Source: Streptosporangium sp. NBC_01756 (GTDB lineage Bacteria > Actinomycetota > Actinomycetes > Streptosporangiales > Streptosporangiaceae). Taken from it: a stretch of DNA of 64,000 nucleotides. Below are positions 28,556 to 38,409 of this stretch, piece after piece. A program made the position numbers and the translations under genes. A model generated the notes under the pieces. It was not told where the DNA came from. It saw only the letters and a program-made list of their open reading frames with translations, and ran no database searches. The stretch is taken from assembly GCF_035917975.1 (NCBI RefSeq), contig NZ_CP109130.1:682001-746000 (forward strand), read 5' to 3'. How positions within the stretch are numbered: position 1 is the first letter of the stretch; each line of letters starts with the position of its first letter.

Positions 28556-29866
28556 CTACCGGCCGCGGAGGAAGGCGCGGATCCTCGACCAGCGGTCGGC
28601 GAAGCCCGCCTCGGCACCGTGGCGGGTGGGCTGGTAGTAGCGGCGGTCCCGCAACTCCTCGGGAGCGTAGTCCTGGCGGACCAGGCCGTGTTCGAAGTCG
28701 TGGGGGTATTTGTAGCCCTTGCCGTGGCCGAGCTTCTTGGCCCCGGGGTAGTGGGCGTCGCGCAGGTGGTCGGGGACGTGGCCGATGGCGCCGCGCCGTA
28801 CGTCCTCCGAGGCGGCGCCGATGGCGTTGATCACCGCGTTGGACTTGGGGGCCAGGGAGCAGTGGATGACCGCCTGGGCCAGGTTGAGCCGTCCCTCGGG
28901 CAGGCCGATGAACTCCACCGCCTGGGCCGCGGCCACCGCGATCTGCAGACATGTCGGGTCGGCCATCCCGACGTCCTCGGAGGCGAAGATGACGATCCGG
29001 CGCGCGATGAACCGGGGGTCCTCCCCCGCCTCGATCATCCGGGCGAGGTAGTGCAGCGCGGCGTCGGCGTCGGAGCCGCGCATGCTCTTGATGAAGCCGC
29101 TGATCACGTCGTAGTGCTGGTCGCCCTGTCTGTCGTAGCGGACGGCCGCCTTGTCCACCGCGCGCTCGACCACCTCGACGGTGATCTCACCGTCGGCGAT
29201 GAGCGCGGCGGCCTCCAGATAGGTGAGCGACCTGCGGGCGTCCCCCCCGGCCAGGCGGATCAGATGCTCGGCGGCCTCGGGCGCCAGCTTCGCCTTCCCG
29301 TCCAGGCCGCGCGGGTCGGTGACGGCGCGTTCCAGCACCGTCCGGATGTCGTCCTCCGACAGCGACTCCAGGGTCAGCAGCAGCGAGCGCGACAGCAGGG
29401 GCGAGATGACGGAGAAGAACGGGTTCTCGGTGGTGGCGCCGATGAAGGTGACCCAGCGGTTCTCCACCGCGGGCAGCAGGGCGTCCTGCTGGGCCTTGTT
29501 GAAACGGTGCACCTCGTCGACGAACAGCACCGTCTGGCGGCCGGACATGCCCAGCTCGCGCCGGGCCTGCTCGATAGCGGCGCGGACCTCCTTGACACCC
29601 GCGGACACGGCGGAGACCTCGACGAAGCGGCGTTCGGTGACGCCCGCGACCACATAGGCCAGGGTGGTCTTGCCGGTGCCGGGCGGACCCCACAGGAACA
29701 GCGACATCGGCGCCTCGGCCTCGACGAGCCTGCGCAGCGGCGTGCCCGGCCCCAGCAGATGACGCTGGCCGATCACCTCGTCCAGGCCGCGCGGGCGCAT
29801 CCGCACCGCCAGGGGCTCATGGCCGCGATGGGCCTCTTCGGCCGCCGAGTCGAACAGGCTGTCCAC
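28556..29866 (-). CDS. rarA: Replication-associated recombination protein A
   Basis: AAA+ ATPase (MgsA/RarA, relative of Werner-interacting protein) acting at stalled replication forks. 436 residues: [17 protein letters not shown], Walker [10 protein letters not shown] at about 60-68, Walker [11 protein letters not shown], sensor 1 GATTENP, then the MgsA tetramerisation domain (YHYD-like [47 protein letters not shown]). The GTG start at 29866 has GGAG very close; conservation from residue 20 onwards supports it. Separated by 138 bp from DUF948, with no gene in between. Confidence 0.95.
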   Translation of the reverse strand: MDSLFDSAAEEAHRGHEPLAVRMRPRGLDEVIGQRHLLGPGTPLRRLVEAEAPMSLFLWGPPGTGKTTLAYVVAGVTERRFVEVSAVSAGVKEVRAAIEQARRELGMSGRQTVLFVDEVHRFNKAQQDALLPAVENRWVTFIGATTENPFFSVISPLLSRSLLLTLESLSEDDIRTVLERAVTDPRGLDGKAKLAPEAAEHLIRLAGGDARRSLTYLEAAALIADGEITVEVVERAVDKAAVRYDRQGDQHYDVISGFIKSMRGSDADAALHYLARMIEAGEDPRFIARRIVIFASEDVGMADPTCLQIAVAAAQAVEFIGLPEGRLNLAQAVIHCSLAPKSNAVINAIGAASEDVRRGAIGHVPDHLRDAHYPGAKKLGHGKGYKYPHDFEHGLVRQDYAPEELRDRRYYQPTRHGAEAGFADRWSRIRAFLRGR

Positions 29867-29881
29867 GCTCCGACAGTACCT

Positions 29882-30415
29882 TCAGGACACGTACTTCAGA
29901 TCCACGGTGTCACGGTGCTCTCCCCAGGCGAGCTCGAAGGTCCAGTATCCGGGGGTGGGCACATCCACCCCGGAGGGATAGATCTCCCCGGGCGAGGAGT
30001 CGGCGGGGAAGCGATGACGGACCACCGGGCCGGCCGCGCCCCGGGGATGGCCGGTCATGACGAGGTCGTTGCCCTCCCGGGGCAGGCGGACGTACCAGAG
30101 GATCTTGTTCGACGGGTTCGTAGGCCTGCCCGCGCGCAGCGGGCAGGCGAACAGGTAACCGACGACGTCACCGCCGGCGCTCACGACGTACGGCCCGTCT
30201 GGGGCGTTCACCGAGGCCCACTCCAGTCGGGGGCCCGTGCGGACGGGGCCGTCGCCGCAGCCCGGTTCCCGGATCCGTTCCGGCGCCGCTCCGGAGGCGG
30301 ACGGCGACAGGGGGACGGCGGAGACGGGTGCCCCGGCGGGTGCGGGGGACGTGGCCGGCGCGGAGCACGCCACGAGGACGGCCGCGCAACCGGTGAGGAT
30401 GAGGGAGGATCTCAT
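29882..30415 (-). CDS. Hypothetical lipoprotein
   Basis: 177 residues. The signal peptide MRSSLILTGCAAVLVACSAP ends with a lipobox LVAC (Cys17), so it is likely lipid-anchored on the outer face of the membrane. A Pro/Ser/Ala linker (about 18-50) precedes a soluble domain with two Cys (GCGDGP, FACPL) that may form a disulfide. I do not recognise the domain. Only 15 bp separate it from rarA downstream, so co-transcription is likely though a functional link is not obvious. Confidence 0.8.
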   Translation of the reverse strand: MRSSLILTGCAAVLVACSAPATSPAPAGAPVSAVPLSPSASGAAPERIREPGCGDGPVRTGPRLEWASVNAPDGPYVVSAGGDVVGYLFACPLRAGRPTNPSNKILWYVRLPREGNDLVMTGHPRGAAGPVVRHRFPADSSPGEIYPSGVDVPTPGYWTFELAWGEHRDTVDLKYVS

Positions 30416-30488
30416 GTCCCTGTTACCGCGTCGGCCGCGGAAAGGTTCCGCCCGCTCCGCGCCGCCCGGACCCGCCGCCCCGGCCTGG

Positions 30489-30950
30489 TCAGTTCTCCCA
30501 GACCGCGACCGCGCCGGTGTGCCCGGCGCGCAGCACGTAGTAACCCGTCACGACGGCCAGGACCACGGTGAGCGCCGAGACGGCCGCCCGCACCGTGCGG
30601 CCGGACCGGTCGCCGCGGGAGACGTAGACGAGAACCAGCGAGACCACGCCCAGGGCGAGGGCGGCCAGCAGCAGCGGCGTGGCGAACCCCTCGTGCTCGG
30701 CGATGCGTGCGCCGAACTGACCGTCGGCCGACGAGAACCGGTTCTCCTTCAGCGCCTCACCGCTCTCCTTCGCCGCGAAGACGGCGACCGGGACGATCAC
30801 CGCCAGGGCCGCCACCGCCCAGTGCAGTACGGCGCGCGTGCGTGGCACCAGCGCGTGGACGGCGGCCAGCACCACCAGCAGAGGGGTCAGGACGACGGCG
30901 GCGTGGATGATCAGGGGGTGGGCGGGCAGGCCCAGGATCTCATCGAACAT
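30489..30950 (-). CDS. DUF2231 membrane protein
   Basis: 153 residues with four membrane helices. It begins MFDEILGLPAHPLIIHAAVVLTPL; the G-LPAHPLIIHA segment with its paired His is the hallmark of DUF2231. The last helix runs TVRAAVSALTVVLAVVTGYYVLRAGHTGA, also typical. The conserved His residues could bind heme or metal; that is inference. It is divergent from the first cyclophilin gene. Confidence 0.88.
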   Translation of the reverse strand: MFDEILGLPAHPLIIHAAVVLTPLLVVLAAVHALVPRTRAVLHWAVAALAVIVPVAVFAAKESGEALKENRFSSADGQFGARIAEHEGFATPLLLAALALGVVSLVLVYVSRGDRSGRTVRAAVSALTVVLAVVTGYYVLRAGHTGAVAVWEN

Positions 30951-31164
30951 GTGGGGGCTCCGGTCATCCGTGGCGCGTCGCCAGATCTCGTCGTGAGCAG
31001 GTACGGAATCTCATCATGAACAGTTTAAAGTTGTAGTAAGTCTCCCATGATCCTCACTTCTGTCCCATTCGATGGATTCCGTCACTTACCTCCAGCACAC
31101 TCTGAGGCCGGTACGCTTTCCGCCAGTTGACAGTCAAGTAACGGTAATCCTGGAGGACATAGCG

Positions 31165-32055
31165 GTGAGCGGCGAAGACCGCCAGAGTCGACTGGCGCAG
31201 GAGCACAAGGAGCGTCAGGCCCAGCGTGCTGAGCAGGCGACCAAGACGAAGCGGAACATCTTCATCGGTGCCGGCGCCGCAGTGGTGGTCGTCGCCGGCG
31301 GCGTGATCGCCGCCACGACCCTGATCGGGGGGAACAGCGAGGGCAGCACATCCGCGGCCGAGAGCTCACCGACCGCGTCGGCGTCCTCGGCTCTGCCGAC
31401 GACGCCGATCGCGCCCACCGCTCCGGCCGACGCGTCCAAGGTGAGCTGCTCCTATCGCAAGGACACCAGCGGCAGCCCGGCCAAGAAGGTGGGCATGCCG
31501 CCGGGCAAGCCCAACCTGAAGTTGAAGACCATGACGATCACCACCAACCACGGTGCCATCGTGATCGACCTGGCGACGGCCCAGGCCCCCTGCTCGGTGA
31601 ACTCCCTCGCGTTCCTGGCCAAGAAGAACTTCTACGACGACACCAAGTGCCACCGCCTGGCCACCCCGGAGAACTCGGGCCTGGCCATGCTCCAGTGCGG
31701 CGACCCGCAGGCCAAGGCCGACGGCAAGAACCCCACCGACGGGCAGGGCAGCTCGGGTTACGTCTTCAACGACGAGAACCTCGGCGGCATACCCTTCACC
31801 AAGGGCACGGTCGCGCTGGCGCAGCCGCAGGAGGCGGCCAACCAGAACGGCAGCCAGTTCTGGTTCTCGCTCGGTGACGAGACGGCGCAGCTGGGGCCGG
31901 ACTACACGCCCTTCGGCGTCGTCTCCAAGGGTATGGACATCCTCGACAAGGTCTACAAGGGCGGCTGGATCACCAACCCCGACGACATCACCGGTGACGG
32001 CGGCTCCAACGCCCCCAAGATCCCTGTGGTCATCAAGGACGTGAAGCTCTCCTGA
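31165..32055 (+). CDS. Membrane-anchored cyclophilin-type peptidyl-prolyl isomerase, copy 1
   Basis: 296 residues. A charged cytoplasmic N-terminus (SGEDRQSRLAQEHKERQAQRAEQATKTKR) is followed by one membrane helix ([23 protein letters not shown]), a Ser/Thr/Ala/Pro linker and an extracytoplasmic cyclophilin domain (about 125-296): TNHGAIVIDL, VNSLAFLAKKNFYDDTKCHRL, NGSQFWFSLGD, YTPFGVVSKGMDILD. The active-site Arg/Phe/Met pattern is modified, as in many actinobacterial versions. GTG start eight bases after GGAGG. It probably helps fold secreted proteins. A paralogue lies 4 kb away. Confidence 0.9.
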   Translation: MSGEDRQSRLAQEHKERQAQRAEQATKTKRNIFIGAGAAVVVVAGGVIAATTLIGGNSEGSTSAAESSPTASASSALPTTPIAPTAPADASKVSCSYRKDTSGSPAKKVGMPPGKPNLKLKTMTITTNHGAIVIDLATAQAPCSVNSLAFLAKKNFYDDTKCHRLATPENSGLAMLQCGDPQAKADGKNPTDGQGSSGYVFNDENLGGIPFTKGTVALAQPQEAANQNGSQFWFSLGDETAQLGPDYTPFGVVSKGMDILDKVYKGGWITNPDDITGDGGSNAPKIPVVIKDVKLS

Positions 32056-32061
32056 GGAGAC

Positions 32062-32090
32062 GCCCTGGCCGTCGGGCCGACGGCCAGGGC
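32062..32090 (+). terminator. Terminator after cyclophilin copy 1
   Basis: A perfect 12-bp stem (32062-32073 with 32079-32090) with a 5-base loop, six bases past the stop codon. Confidence 0.75.
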
Positions 32091-32124
32091 ATGCCCTGCG
32101 GCCTCCGGGCAACGCTGCCGCGCG

Positions 32125-32180
32125 GTACGGCGAAGGCCCCCGGAGACGCTCTCACGTCTCTCCGGGGGCCTTCGCCGTAC
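32125..32180. terminator. Two-way terminator between cyclophilin copy 1 and aspS
   Basis: A perfect 22-bp inverted repeat (32125-32146 with 32159-32180) and a 12-base loop lie between convergent genes, 14 bases past the aspS stop. It can fold equally from either strand and should end both transcripts, acting second after the 32062-32090 hairpin on the plus strand. Confidence 0.85.
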
Positions 32181-32193
32181 CTGGGGGCGGTGG

Positions 32194-33930
32194 CTACGCC
32201 TCGGCCTTCGGCTTGGCGTCGACGCCTGCCTCCTTACGCTGCTCACCCGTGATGGGGGTGGGCGCGCCGGTCAGCGGGTCGAAGCCGGATGCCGTCTTCG
32301 GGAAGGCGATGACGTCACGGATCGAGTCGCCACCCGCGAGGAGCATGCAGATCCGGTCCCAGCCGTAGGCGATGCCTCCGTGCGGCGGCGGACCGTAGTT
32401 GAACGCCTCCAGCAGGAAGCCGAACTTGTTCTCCGCCTCCTCCTTGGAGATGCCGAGCACGTCGAAGACGCGCTGCTGCATCTCGGCCCGGTGGATACGG
32501 ATGGAGCCGCCGCCGATCTCCATGCCGTTGCAGACCATGTCGTAGGCGTAGGCCAGGGCCTCACCGGGATGGTCCTGGAAGTTGTCGGCCCACTCGGGCT
32601 TGGGCCCGGTGAACGGGTGGTGGACCGCGGTCCAGCCGCCCTCGCCGTCCTCCTCGAACATGGGGGCGTCGACGATCCACAGGAAGTTCCACTGCGACTC
32701 GTCGATCAGGCCGCAGCGACGGCCGATCTCCAGGCGGGCCGCGCCGAGCAGGTCGCGGGAGGCCGATGCCGTACCGGCCGCGAAGAAGATCGCGTCGCCG
32801 GGCTCGGCGCCCGTCTTGGCGGCCAGCCCCGAGGCCTCGGCCTCGGAGAGGTTCTTGGCCACCGGACCGCCGAGCGTGCCGTCCTCGCCGACGAGCACGT
32901 AGGCCAGGCCCCTGGCGCCGCGCGACTTGGCCCAGTCCTGCCAGCCGTCCAGCTCCTTGCGGGTCTGGGAGGCGCCGCCGGGCATGACCACGGCGCCCAC
33001 GTAAGGCGCCTGGAAGACCCGGAAGGTGGTGTCGGCGAAGTAGCCGGTCATCTCGACGAGCTCCTGGCCGAAGCGCAGGTCGGGCTTGTCGGAGCCGTAA
33101 CGGGACATGGCGTCGGCATAGGTCATCCGGGGCAGCGGCACCGGCAGCTCGTAGCCGACCGTCTCCTTCCAGATGCGGCCGATCAGCGCCTCGCCCAGGG
33201 CGATCACGTCGTCCTGGTCCACGAAGGACATCTCGACGTCGATCTGGGTGAACTCCGGCTGCCGGTCGGCACGCAGGTCCTCGTCGCGGAAGCAGCGGGC
33301 CAGCTGGTAGTAGCGCTCCAGGCCGGCGACCATCAGGAGCTGCTTGAACAGCTGGGGCGACTGCGGCAGCGCGTACCAGCTGCCGGGCTGCAGCCGGACC
33401 GGGACCAGGAAGTCGCGGGCGCCCTCGGGGGTGGAACGGGTCAGCGTCGGGGTCTCGACGTAGTTGAACCCGTGCTCGTCCATCACCTGATGGGCCAGGT
33501 AGGTGGCCTTGGACCGGATCCGCATGGCGTGGGCGACCTGCTGGCGGCGGATGTCCAGGTAGCGATATTTGAGCCGGGCCTCCTCCGAGACCCCCGCGTT
33601 GCCCTCGATCGGGAACGGCAGCGGCGCCGACTCGCTGAGCACCTCGACCTCGGCGGCGACGACCTCGATCGCACCGGTCGGCAGCTCGGGGTTCTCGTTG
33701 CCCTCAGGGCGGACCCGCACCTGCCCGACGACCTTGACGCAGTATTCCGCGCGCAGGCCGTGCGCGTCGTCCTCCTCGCGGAAGACCACCTGGGAGGAGC
33801 CGGAGGCGTCGCGCAGGTCGATGAAGACCACACCGCCGTGGTCACGGCGGCGCGCCACCCAGCCGGCCAGCGTCACCTGCTGCCCGGCGTGCTCCTCGCG
33901 CAGCGATCCCGCTTCGTGCGTGCGGATCAT
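32194..33930 (-). CDS. aspS: Aspartyl-tRNA synthetase (possibly non-discriminating Asp/Asn)
   Basis: Class IIb synthetase, 578 residues: N-terminal OB-fold anticodon domain (about 1-105), GAD insert (about 285-410) and catalytic core with TQSPQ-like [36 protein letters not shown] (motif 2) and [16 protein letters not shown] (motif 3). The bacterial type with the GAD insert. His31 (RRRDHGG) is a residue reported in non-discriminating enzymes that also charge tRNA-Asn, which fits actinobacteria using amidotransferases; this is inference. The ATG overlaps the hisS stop by four bases. Confidence 0.96.
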   Translation of the reverse strand: MIRTHEAGSLREEHAGQQVTLAGWVARRRDHGGVVFIDLRDASGSSQVVFREEDDAHGLRAEYCVKVVGQVRVRPEGNENPELPTGAIEVVAAEVEVLSESAPLPFPIEGNAGVSEEARLKYRYLDIRRQQVAHAMRIRSKATYLAHQVMDEHGFNYVETPTLTRSTPEGARDFLVPVRLQPGSWYALPQSPQLFKQLLMVAGLERYYQLARCFRDEDLRADRQPEFTQIDVEMSFVDQDDVIALGEALIGRIWKETVGYELPVPLPRMTYADAMSRYGSDKPDLRFGQELVEMTGYFADTTFRVFQAPYVGAVVMPGGASQTRKELDGWQDWAKSRGARGLAYVLVGEDGTLGGPVAKNLSEAEASGLAAKTGAEPGDAIFFAAGTASASRDLLGAARLEIGRRCGLIDESQWNFLWIVDAPMFEEDGEGGWTAVHHPFTGPKPEWADNFQDHPGEALAYAYDMVCNGMEIGGGSIRIHRAEMQQRVFDVLGISKEEAENKFGFLLEAFNYGPPPHGGIAYGWDRICMLLAGGDSIRDVIAFPKTASGFDPLTGAPTPITGEQRKEAGVDAKPKAEA

Positions 33931-35192
33931 TTCTTCAGTCTCTCCTTCAACGTCGTGACGATCTCAGCGAGCGGTACAGCGGTCTGATCGCCGCTGACCA
34001 GGTCCTTGACCTGCGCGGACCCGGCGGCGATATCTCGCTCGCCGAGGATCACGGCATAGCTCGCCCCCGACCGGTCGGCGCCCTTCATGGCGCCCTTGAC
34101 GCCCTTGCCGCCGAACGACATGTCGGCGTCGAGGCCGGCCCGGCGCAGCTCGGTGATGAGCAGGAACATCCGGCGGCGCGCCTCCTCACCCAGCGGCACA
34201 CCGTACACCTGGACACGCGACCCGGTCGCCTCGGCTCCCAGCAGTCCCTCGGCCTCCATGGCCAGGACCGTCCGGTCGACACCGAGCGCCCAGCCGACGC
34301 CGGGCAGGGCCGGACCGCCGATCATCTCGCTCAGCCCGTCGTAGCGGCCGCCGCCGCCGACCGCCGACTGCGAGCCCAGCCCGTCGTGAACGAACTCGAA
34401 CGTGGTGCGCGTGTAGTAGTCGAGACCGCGGACCAGCCGGGGGTCGTCGGTGTAGGCCACTCCGGCGGCGGTCAGCAGCGCGCGGACCTCCTCGTGGTAG
34501 GCCTTGCACGCCTCGCACAGGTGATCGACGACCAGCGGGGCGCCGACGAGCTGGGCCTGCACCTCGGGGCGCTTGTCGTCGAGCACACGCAACGGATTGA
34601 TCTCGATCCTGGCCCGGGTGGGCTCGTCGAGGTCGAGCGCCCGCAGGAAGTCCTGCAACGCGGCGCGGTAGGCGGGACGGCACTGCCGGTCACCCAGCGT
34701 GTTGAGCAGCAGCCGGACACCGGTGAGGCCCAGCGCCGCGTAACCGTCGGCCGCCAGCACGATCAGCTCGGCGTCCAGGCCGGGGTCCTCCGCCCCCAGA
34801 GCCTCCGCGCCGACCTGCCAGAAGTGGCGGTAGCGGCCCTTCTGGGCGCGCTCATAGCGGAACTGGCTGCCCGAGTACCACAGCTTCACGGGGAGCTGAC
34901 CGTTGTGCAGGCCGTGCTGGAGGACCGAGCGCACGACCGACGCGGTGCCCTCGGGACGCAGCGTGAGGGAGCGCCCGCCCTTGTCGGTGAAGGTGTACAT
35001 CTCCTTGGAGACGATGTCGGTCGACTCGCCGACCCCCCGGACGAACAGCGCGGTGTCCTCGAAGACCGGTGTCTCGATGTAGCCGTAGCCGGCGCGGCGG
35101 GCCGGCGCGGCCAGCGCCTCCCGCACGGCGAGCGCCTGCTCCGAACGTGGCGGGAGCCAGTCAAAGGTGCCCTTGGGCGCCTGCAAAGTCAT
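33927..35192 (-). CDS. hisS: Histidyl-tRNA synthetase
   Basis: Charges tRNA-His. 421 residues: class II motif 1 region [25 protein letters not shown], motif 2 [10 protein letters not shown] and [16 protein letters not shown], the histidine-specific [16 protein letters not shown] and motif 3 GGGGRYDGL, then the C-terminal anticodon domain (about 325-421). The ATG at 35192 follows the hydrolase stop by two bases, with GAGGA upstream inside that gene. A longer frame to 35327 overlaps the hydrolase and is rejected. Confidence 0.97.
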   Translation of the reverse strand: MTLQAPKGTFDWLPPRSEQALAVREALAAPARRAGYGYIETPVFEDTALFVRGVGESTDIVSKEMYTFTDKGGRSLTLRPEGTASVVRSVLQHGLHNGQLPVKLWYSGSQFRYERAQKGRYRHFWQVGAEALGAEDPGLDAELIVLAADGYAALGLTGVRLLLNTLGDRQCRPAYRAALQDFLRALDLDEPTRARIEINPLRVLDDKRPEVQAQLVGAPLVVDHLCEACKAYHEEVRALLTAAGVAYTDDPRLVRGLDYYTRTTFEFVHDGLGSQSAVGGGGRYDGLSEMIGGPALPGVGWALGVDRTVLAMEAEGLLGAEATGSRVQVYGVPLGEEARRRMFLLITELRRAGLDADMSFGGKGVKGAMKGADRSGASYAVILGERDIAAGSAQVKDLVSGDQTAVPLAEIVTTLKERLKK

Positions 35193-35194
35193 TT

Positions 35195-35890
35195 TCAGAG
35201 TCCTCTGGTGGGACCGGCGTACGGGGCCGCTTCCGTGAGATACGGGTTGGTGGCGCGCTCGTGGCCGATCGTGGTCTGTGGTCCGTGGCCGGGCAGCACC
35301 ACCGTGTCCTCCGGCAGCGGCAGGCATTTCGTCGCCAGGCTGCGCAGGATGGTCGGGTAGTCGCCGCCCGGGAGATCGGTGCGGCCGATGGAGCCGGCGA
35401 ACAGCAGATCGCCCGAGAACAGCACGTCCGGGATCTCCTCGGTGCCGGGCAGCCTGAACGTCACCGACCCCCTGGTATGGCCAGGGGTGTGGTCGACGGT
35501 GAGCTCCATGCCCGCGAGGCGTAACACCTCGCCGTCGGTGAGCTCACGCACGTCGTCCGGCTCGGTGAAGGTCATTCCGCCGAACAGCTGCCGGGTGGCC
35601 GCAGACGACAGCCCCTTGCCCGGATCGGAGAGCAGCTCACGGTCCTCCGGGTGGATCCACGCGGGAACGTCACGCGCGCCGCAGACCGGGGCGACCGACC
35701 ACATGTGGTCGACGTGCCCGTGCGTGACCAGCACCGCGACCGGCTTCAGCCGGTGCTCACGCAGCACGTCGTCCAGGTCGCCGACCGCGTTCTGCCCGGG
35801 ATCGACGATGACGCACTCCTCGCCCGCGGCGGGAGCGACGACGTAGCAGTTGGTCTGGAACGACCCTGCGGGGAAGCCGGCGATGAGCAT
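35195..35890 (-). CDS. Metallo-beta-lactamase-fold hydrolase (glyoxalase II-like)
   Basis: Zinc hydrolase, 231 residues. The metal-binding THGHVDH at about residues 56-62, [23 protein letters not shown] and a final GHGPQTT give the full set of ligands of the glyoxalase II-like group. Probable thioester or related hydrolase; the substrate is unknown. It is conserved directly upstream of hisS in several actinobacteria, and the two are separated by two bases, so it probably leads the hisS-aspS operon. Confidence 0.88.
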   Translation of the reverse strand: MLIAGFPAGSFQTNCYVVAPAAGEECVIVDPGQNAVGDLDDVLREHRLKPVAVLVTHGHVDHMWSVAPVCGARDVPAWIHPEDRELLSDPGKGLSSAATRQLFGGMTFTEPDDVRELTDGEVLRLAGMELTVDHTPGHTRGSVTFRLPGTEEIPDVLFSGDLLFAGSIGRTDLPGGDYPTILRSLATKCLPLPEDTVVLPGHGPQTTIGHERATNPYLTEAAPYAGPTRGL

Positions 35891-36038
35891 CTGCCTCAGC
35901 TGATCTCGTCAAGAAAACGGATGGGAATGTAACCGAAGGGTACCGGTGCGGGTCGGCGGGCTGCGAACCATTACCCTTTGGCCGATACGATTCGCCCACC
36001 TCAGTAAGTAATACTCCGGCACTCGGGAGGGCGAAGCG

Positions 36039-36902
36039 GTGAGCGGCAAAGACCGCCAGAAGCAGCTGGCACGCGAGCACTACGAGCGGCAGACCCAGCG
36101 GCGCATCGAGCGCGAGGCCAAGGCCAAGCGCAATGCGATCATCGGCACCAGCGTGGCCACCGTGGTGGTGATAGGCGGCGTGATCGCCGCGACGACGCTG
36201 CTCGGCGGCAACGACTCCGCTGCCACGGCCACTCCGGCGACCTCCACAAGCCCCGCGGCGAGCCCGGCGGCGACGGACACCGCCGCCAAGCCGACGGCCT
36301 TCGACCCCGCCAGTGGCACCTGTGGCTACGCCGCCGACACGGACGGCGCCCCCGCCAAGAACGTGGGCACCCCTCCGGCCAAGGTGGACACCACGCCCAA
36401 GACGATGACCCTGAAGACGAACCAGGGCGACATCGTGATCGCGGTTTCGGCCAAGAAGACACCCTGCACGGTGAACTCCTTCGCCTTCCTCGCGGAAAAG
36501 GGATACTTCGACGGCTCCAAATGCCACCGGCTCGGCTCCGACCAGTTCCCGGTGCTGCAGTGCGGCGACCCGCTGGCCAAGGCCGACGGCAAGAACCAGA
36601 CCGACGGGCAGGGCGGCCCCGGGTACCGTTTCGTCAACGAGAACCTGGAAGGCGCGAAGTACACCCGTGGCGTCGTGGCCATGGCGAACAGCGGCCCCGA
36701 CACCAACGGCAGCCAGTTCTTCATCGTGTACGGCGATGCCCAGTTGCCCCCGAGCTACACACCGTTCGGTACGGTCACCAAGGGGATGGAAATCATCGAC
36801 AAGGTGAACAAGGGTGGTGTTATCACCCCAGGACCGGACAAAACGGGAGCCCCGAAGGAAACCGTCGAAATCAAAAACGTGACAATGTCGAGCAAGAGCT
36901 GA
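36039..36902 (+). CDS. Membrane-anchored cyclophilin-type peptidyl-prolyl isomerase, copy 2
   Basis: 287 residues, a paralogue of the protein at 31165. Cytoplasmic basic tail SGKDRQKQLAREHYERQTQRR, one membrane helix (NAIIGTSVATVVVIGGVIAATTLL), a Thr/Ser/Ala/Pro linker and an outside cyclophilin domain: TNQGDIVIAVSAKKTPCTVNSFAFLAEKGYFDGSKCHRL, NGSQFFIVYGDAQLPPSYTPFG and KGMEIIDKV. It keeps the more canonical SQFFI active-site segment. The GTG start has GGGAGG upstream. The next gene, DUF349, is 59 bp away on the same strand. This position, next to DUF349 and relA, is the ancestral one by comparison with Streptomyces as I remember it. Confidence 0.9.
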   Translation: MSGKDRQKQLAREHYERQTQRRIEREAKAKRNAIIGTSVATVVVIGGVIAATTLLGGNDSAATATPATSTSPAASPAATDTAAKPTAFDPASGTCGYAADTDGAPAKNVGTPPAKVDTTPKTMTLKTNQGDIVIAVSAKKTPCTVNSFAFLAEKGYFDGSKCHRLGSDQFPVLQCGDPLAKADGKNQTDGQGGPGYRFVNENLEGAKYTRGVVAMANSGPDTNGSQFFIVYGDAQLPPSYTPFGTVTKGMEIIDKVNKGGVITPGPDKTGAPKETVEIKNVTMSSKS

Positions 36903-36961
36903 CGTAATACAACCATGGGGCGGTTAGCCTCGAAAGGCTGATGAAAGTGCGGGAGGACACG

Positions 36962-38191
36962 GTGAGCACCGACCCGTGGGGCCGGGTAGACGACGACGGC
37001 ACCGTCTACGTACGTACGGCCGAGGGAGAACGGGCCGTCGGGTCCTGGCAGGCCGGCGAGCCGGAGGAGGCGCTTGCCTACTTCCATCGCAAGTTCGACG
37101 AACTGGCCGGACAGGTGACGCTGCTCGAACAGCGGGTGCGCGGCACCGATCTGCCACCCGCCCAGGCCGAGGCGACCATCGTCAAGCTCCGTGAGGCGAT
37201 CACCGACGCGCACGCGGTCGGTGATCTCGACGCGCTGCTGAACAGGCTGGGCGCCCTCACGGAACTGGTGGCCCAGCGCCGCGAGGAGGTCAAGGCCGCT
37301 CGTGACGTGGCCCGCGTGGAGGCCAAGGGCGTCAAGGAGCGGATCGTCGCCGAGGCCGAGCGCATCGCCGACGACACCACTCACTGGAAGACCGGCGGCG
37401 AGCGGCTGCGCCAGCTCGTCGAGGAGTGGAAGGCGGCCGAGCGTATCGACCGCGTCACCGAGGCGGCCCTCTGGAAGCGGCTGTCCGCGGCCCGTACGGC
37501 CTTCGCGAAGCGCCGCAAGGCCTACTTCGCCGGGCTGGACGAGCAGCGGGAGGGCGTGCGCTCCAGCAAGGAGCGGATCGTCGCCGAAGCCGAGGCGCTG
37601 GCCTCCTCCACCGACTGGGGCGCGACGGCTTCGGCCTACCGCGAGCTGATGCAGCAGTGGAAGGTGGCGGGCCGGGCCTCCCGGGAGGTCGAGGACGAGC
37701 TCTGGGGCCGTTTCAAGGGCGCCCAGGACCAGTTCTTCCAGGCCCGTTCGGCGGTCTTCGCCGAGCGTGACGCCTCACTCGCGGCCAACGCCGAGATCAA
37801 GGAGCAGCTCCTGACCGAGGCGGAGAAGATCCTCCCGGTCTCCGACGCCCGCTCGGCCAGGGCTTCCCTGCGTGGCATCCTGGAACGGTGGGAGGCGGCC
37901 GGTCAGGTCCCGCGCGAGCAGCGGGACCGTCTCGAGGGTGGGCTGCGCAAGATCGACGACGCGGTCCGCAAGGCCGAGGAGACGGAGTGGAAGCGCTCCA
38001 ACCCCGAGGCCCGCGCCCGCGCCCAGAACACGGTCGACCAGCTCCACAAGTCGATCGAGCAGTTGGAGACCCGTCTGGCCAAGGCTCAGGCGGCCGGCAG
38101 GGACAAGGACGTCAAGGACGCTCAGGAGTCCCTGGTCGCCCGCCGTTCCTGGCTGGAGGAGGCTGAGCGCACGCTCGCCGAGTTCTCCTGA
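36962..38191 (+). CDS. DUF349 coiled-coil protein
   Basis: 409 residues, almost wholly helical and charged, with repeated DUF349 units (for example LWKRLSAARTAFAKRRKAYFAGLDEQR and LWGRFKGAQDQFFQARSAVFAERD; W-K-A and R-F-K spacing recurs about every 75 residues). The N-terminus has a small strand-rich part, DPWGRVDDDGTVYVRTAEGERAVGSW. DUF349 proteins lie beside relA across actinobacteria; a role in the stringent response or ribosome-related binding is suspected but unproven. I chose the GTG at 36962 with GGGAGGA upstream over an ATG seven codons earlier. Confidence 0.9.
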   Translation: MSTDPWGRVDDDGTVYVRTAEGERAVGSWQAGEPEEALAYFHRKFDELAGQVTLLEQRVRGTDLPPAQAEATIVKLREAITDAHAVGDLDALLNRLGALTELVAQRREEVKAARDVARVEAKGVKERIVAEAERIADDTTHWKTGGERLRQLVEEWKAAERIDRVTEAALWKRLSAARTAFAKRRKAYFAGLDEQREGVRSSKERIVAEAEALASSTDWGATASAYRELMQQWKVAGRASREVEDELWGRFKGAQDQFFQARSAVFAERDASLAANAEIKEQLLTEAEKILPVSDARSARASLRGILERWEAAGQVPREQRDRLEGGLRKIDDAVRKAEETEWKRSNPEARARAQNTVDQLHKSIEQLETRLAKAQAAGRDKDVKDAQESLVARRSWLEEAERTLAEFS

Positions 38192-38206
38192 CGCGCCGGT
38201 GAAATC

Positions 38207-38245
38207 CTCAAGGGCGTGCCCCGATGGCGGGGGCACGCCCTTGAG
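38207..38245. terminator. Terminator between DUF349 gene and relA
   Basis: A perfect 16-bp stem (38207-38222 with 38230-38245) and 7-base loop lie 16 bases past the DUF349 stop in the 218-bp gap between convergent genes. The rest of the gap (38246-38409) holds no gene I can support. Confidence 0.8.
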
Positions 38246-38409
38246 GTTCTCCCCTCCGTACGGCATCGCCGCCGCCGATCCGGGGATGTCCTCCCGAGCC
38301 GGCCGATCGGATCCCGGCGAGCACCGCCGAGCCTCCGACCGGATCGGTCACGGACCCGCGGACGGCCCCGCCGGGACGGCACGGGCCGGCCGGCCCACCG
38401 GGCGGCGGA

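Noticed and set aside
31127-31150. TTGACA followed by TAATCC before cyclophilin copy 1 as a sigma-70 promoter
   Set aside because: The spacer is only 12 bp, far from the usual 16-18, so the pair cannot be a standard promoter.
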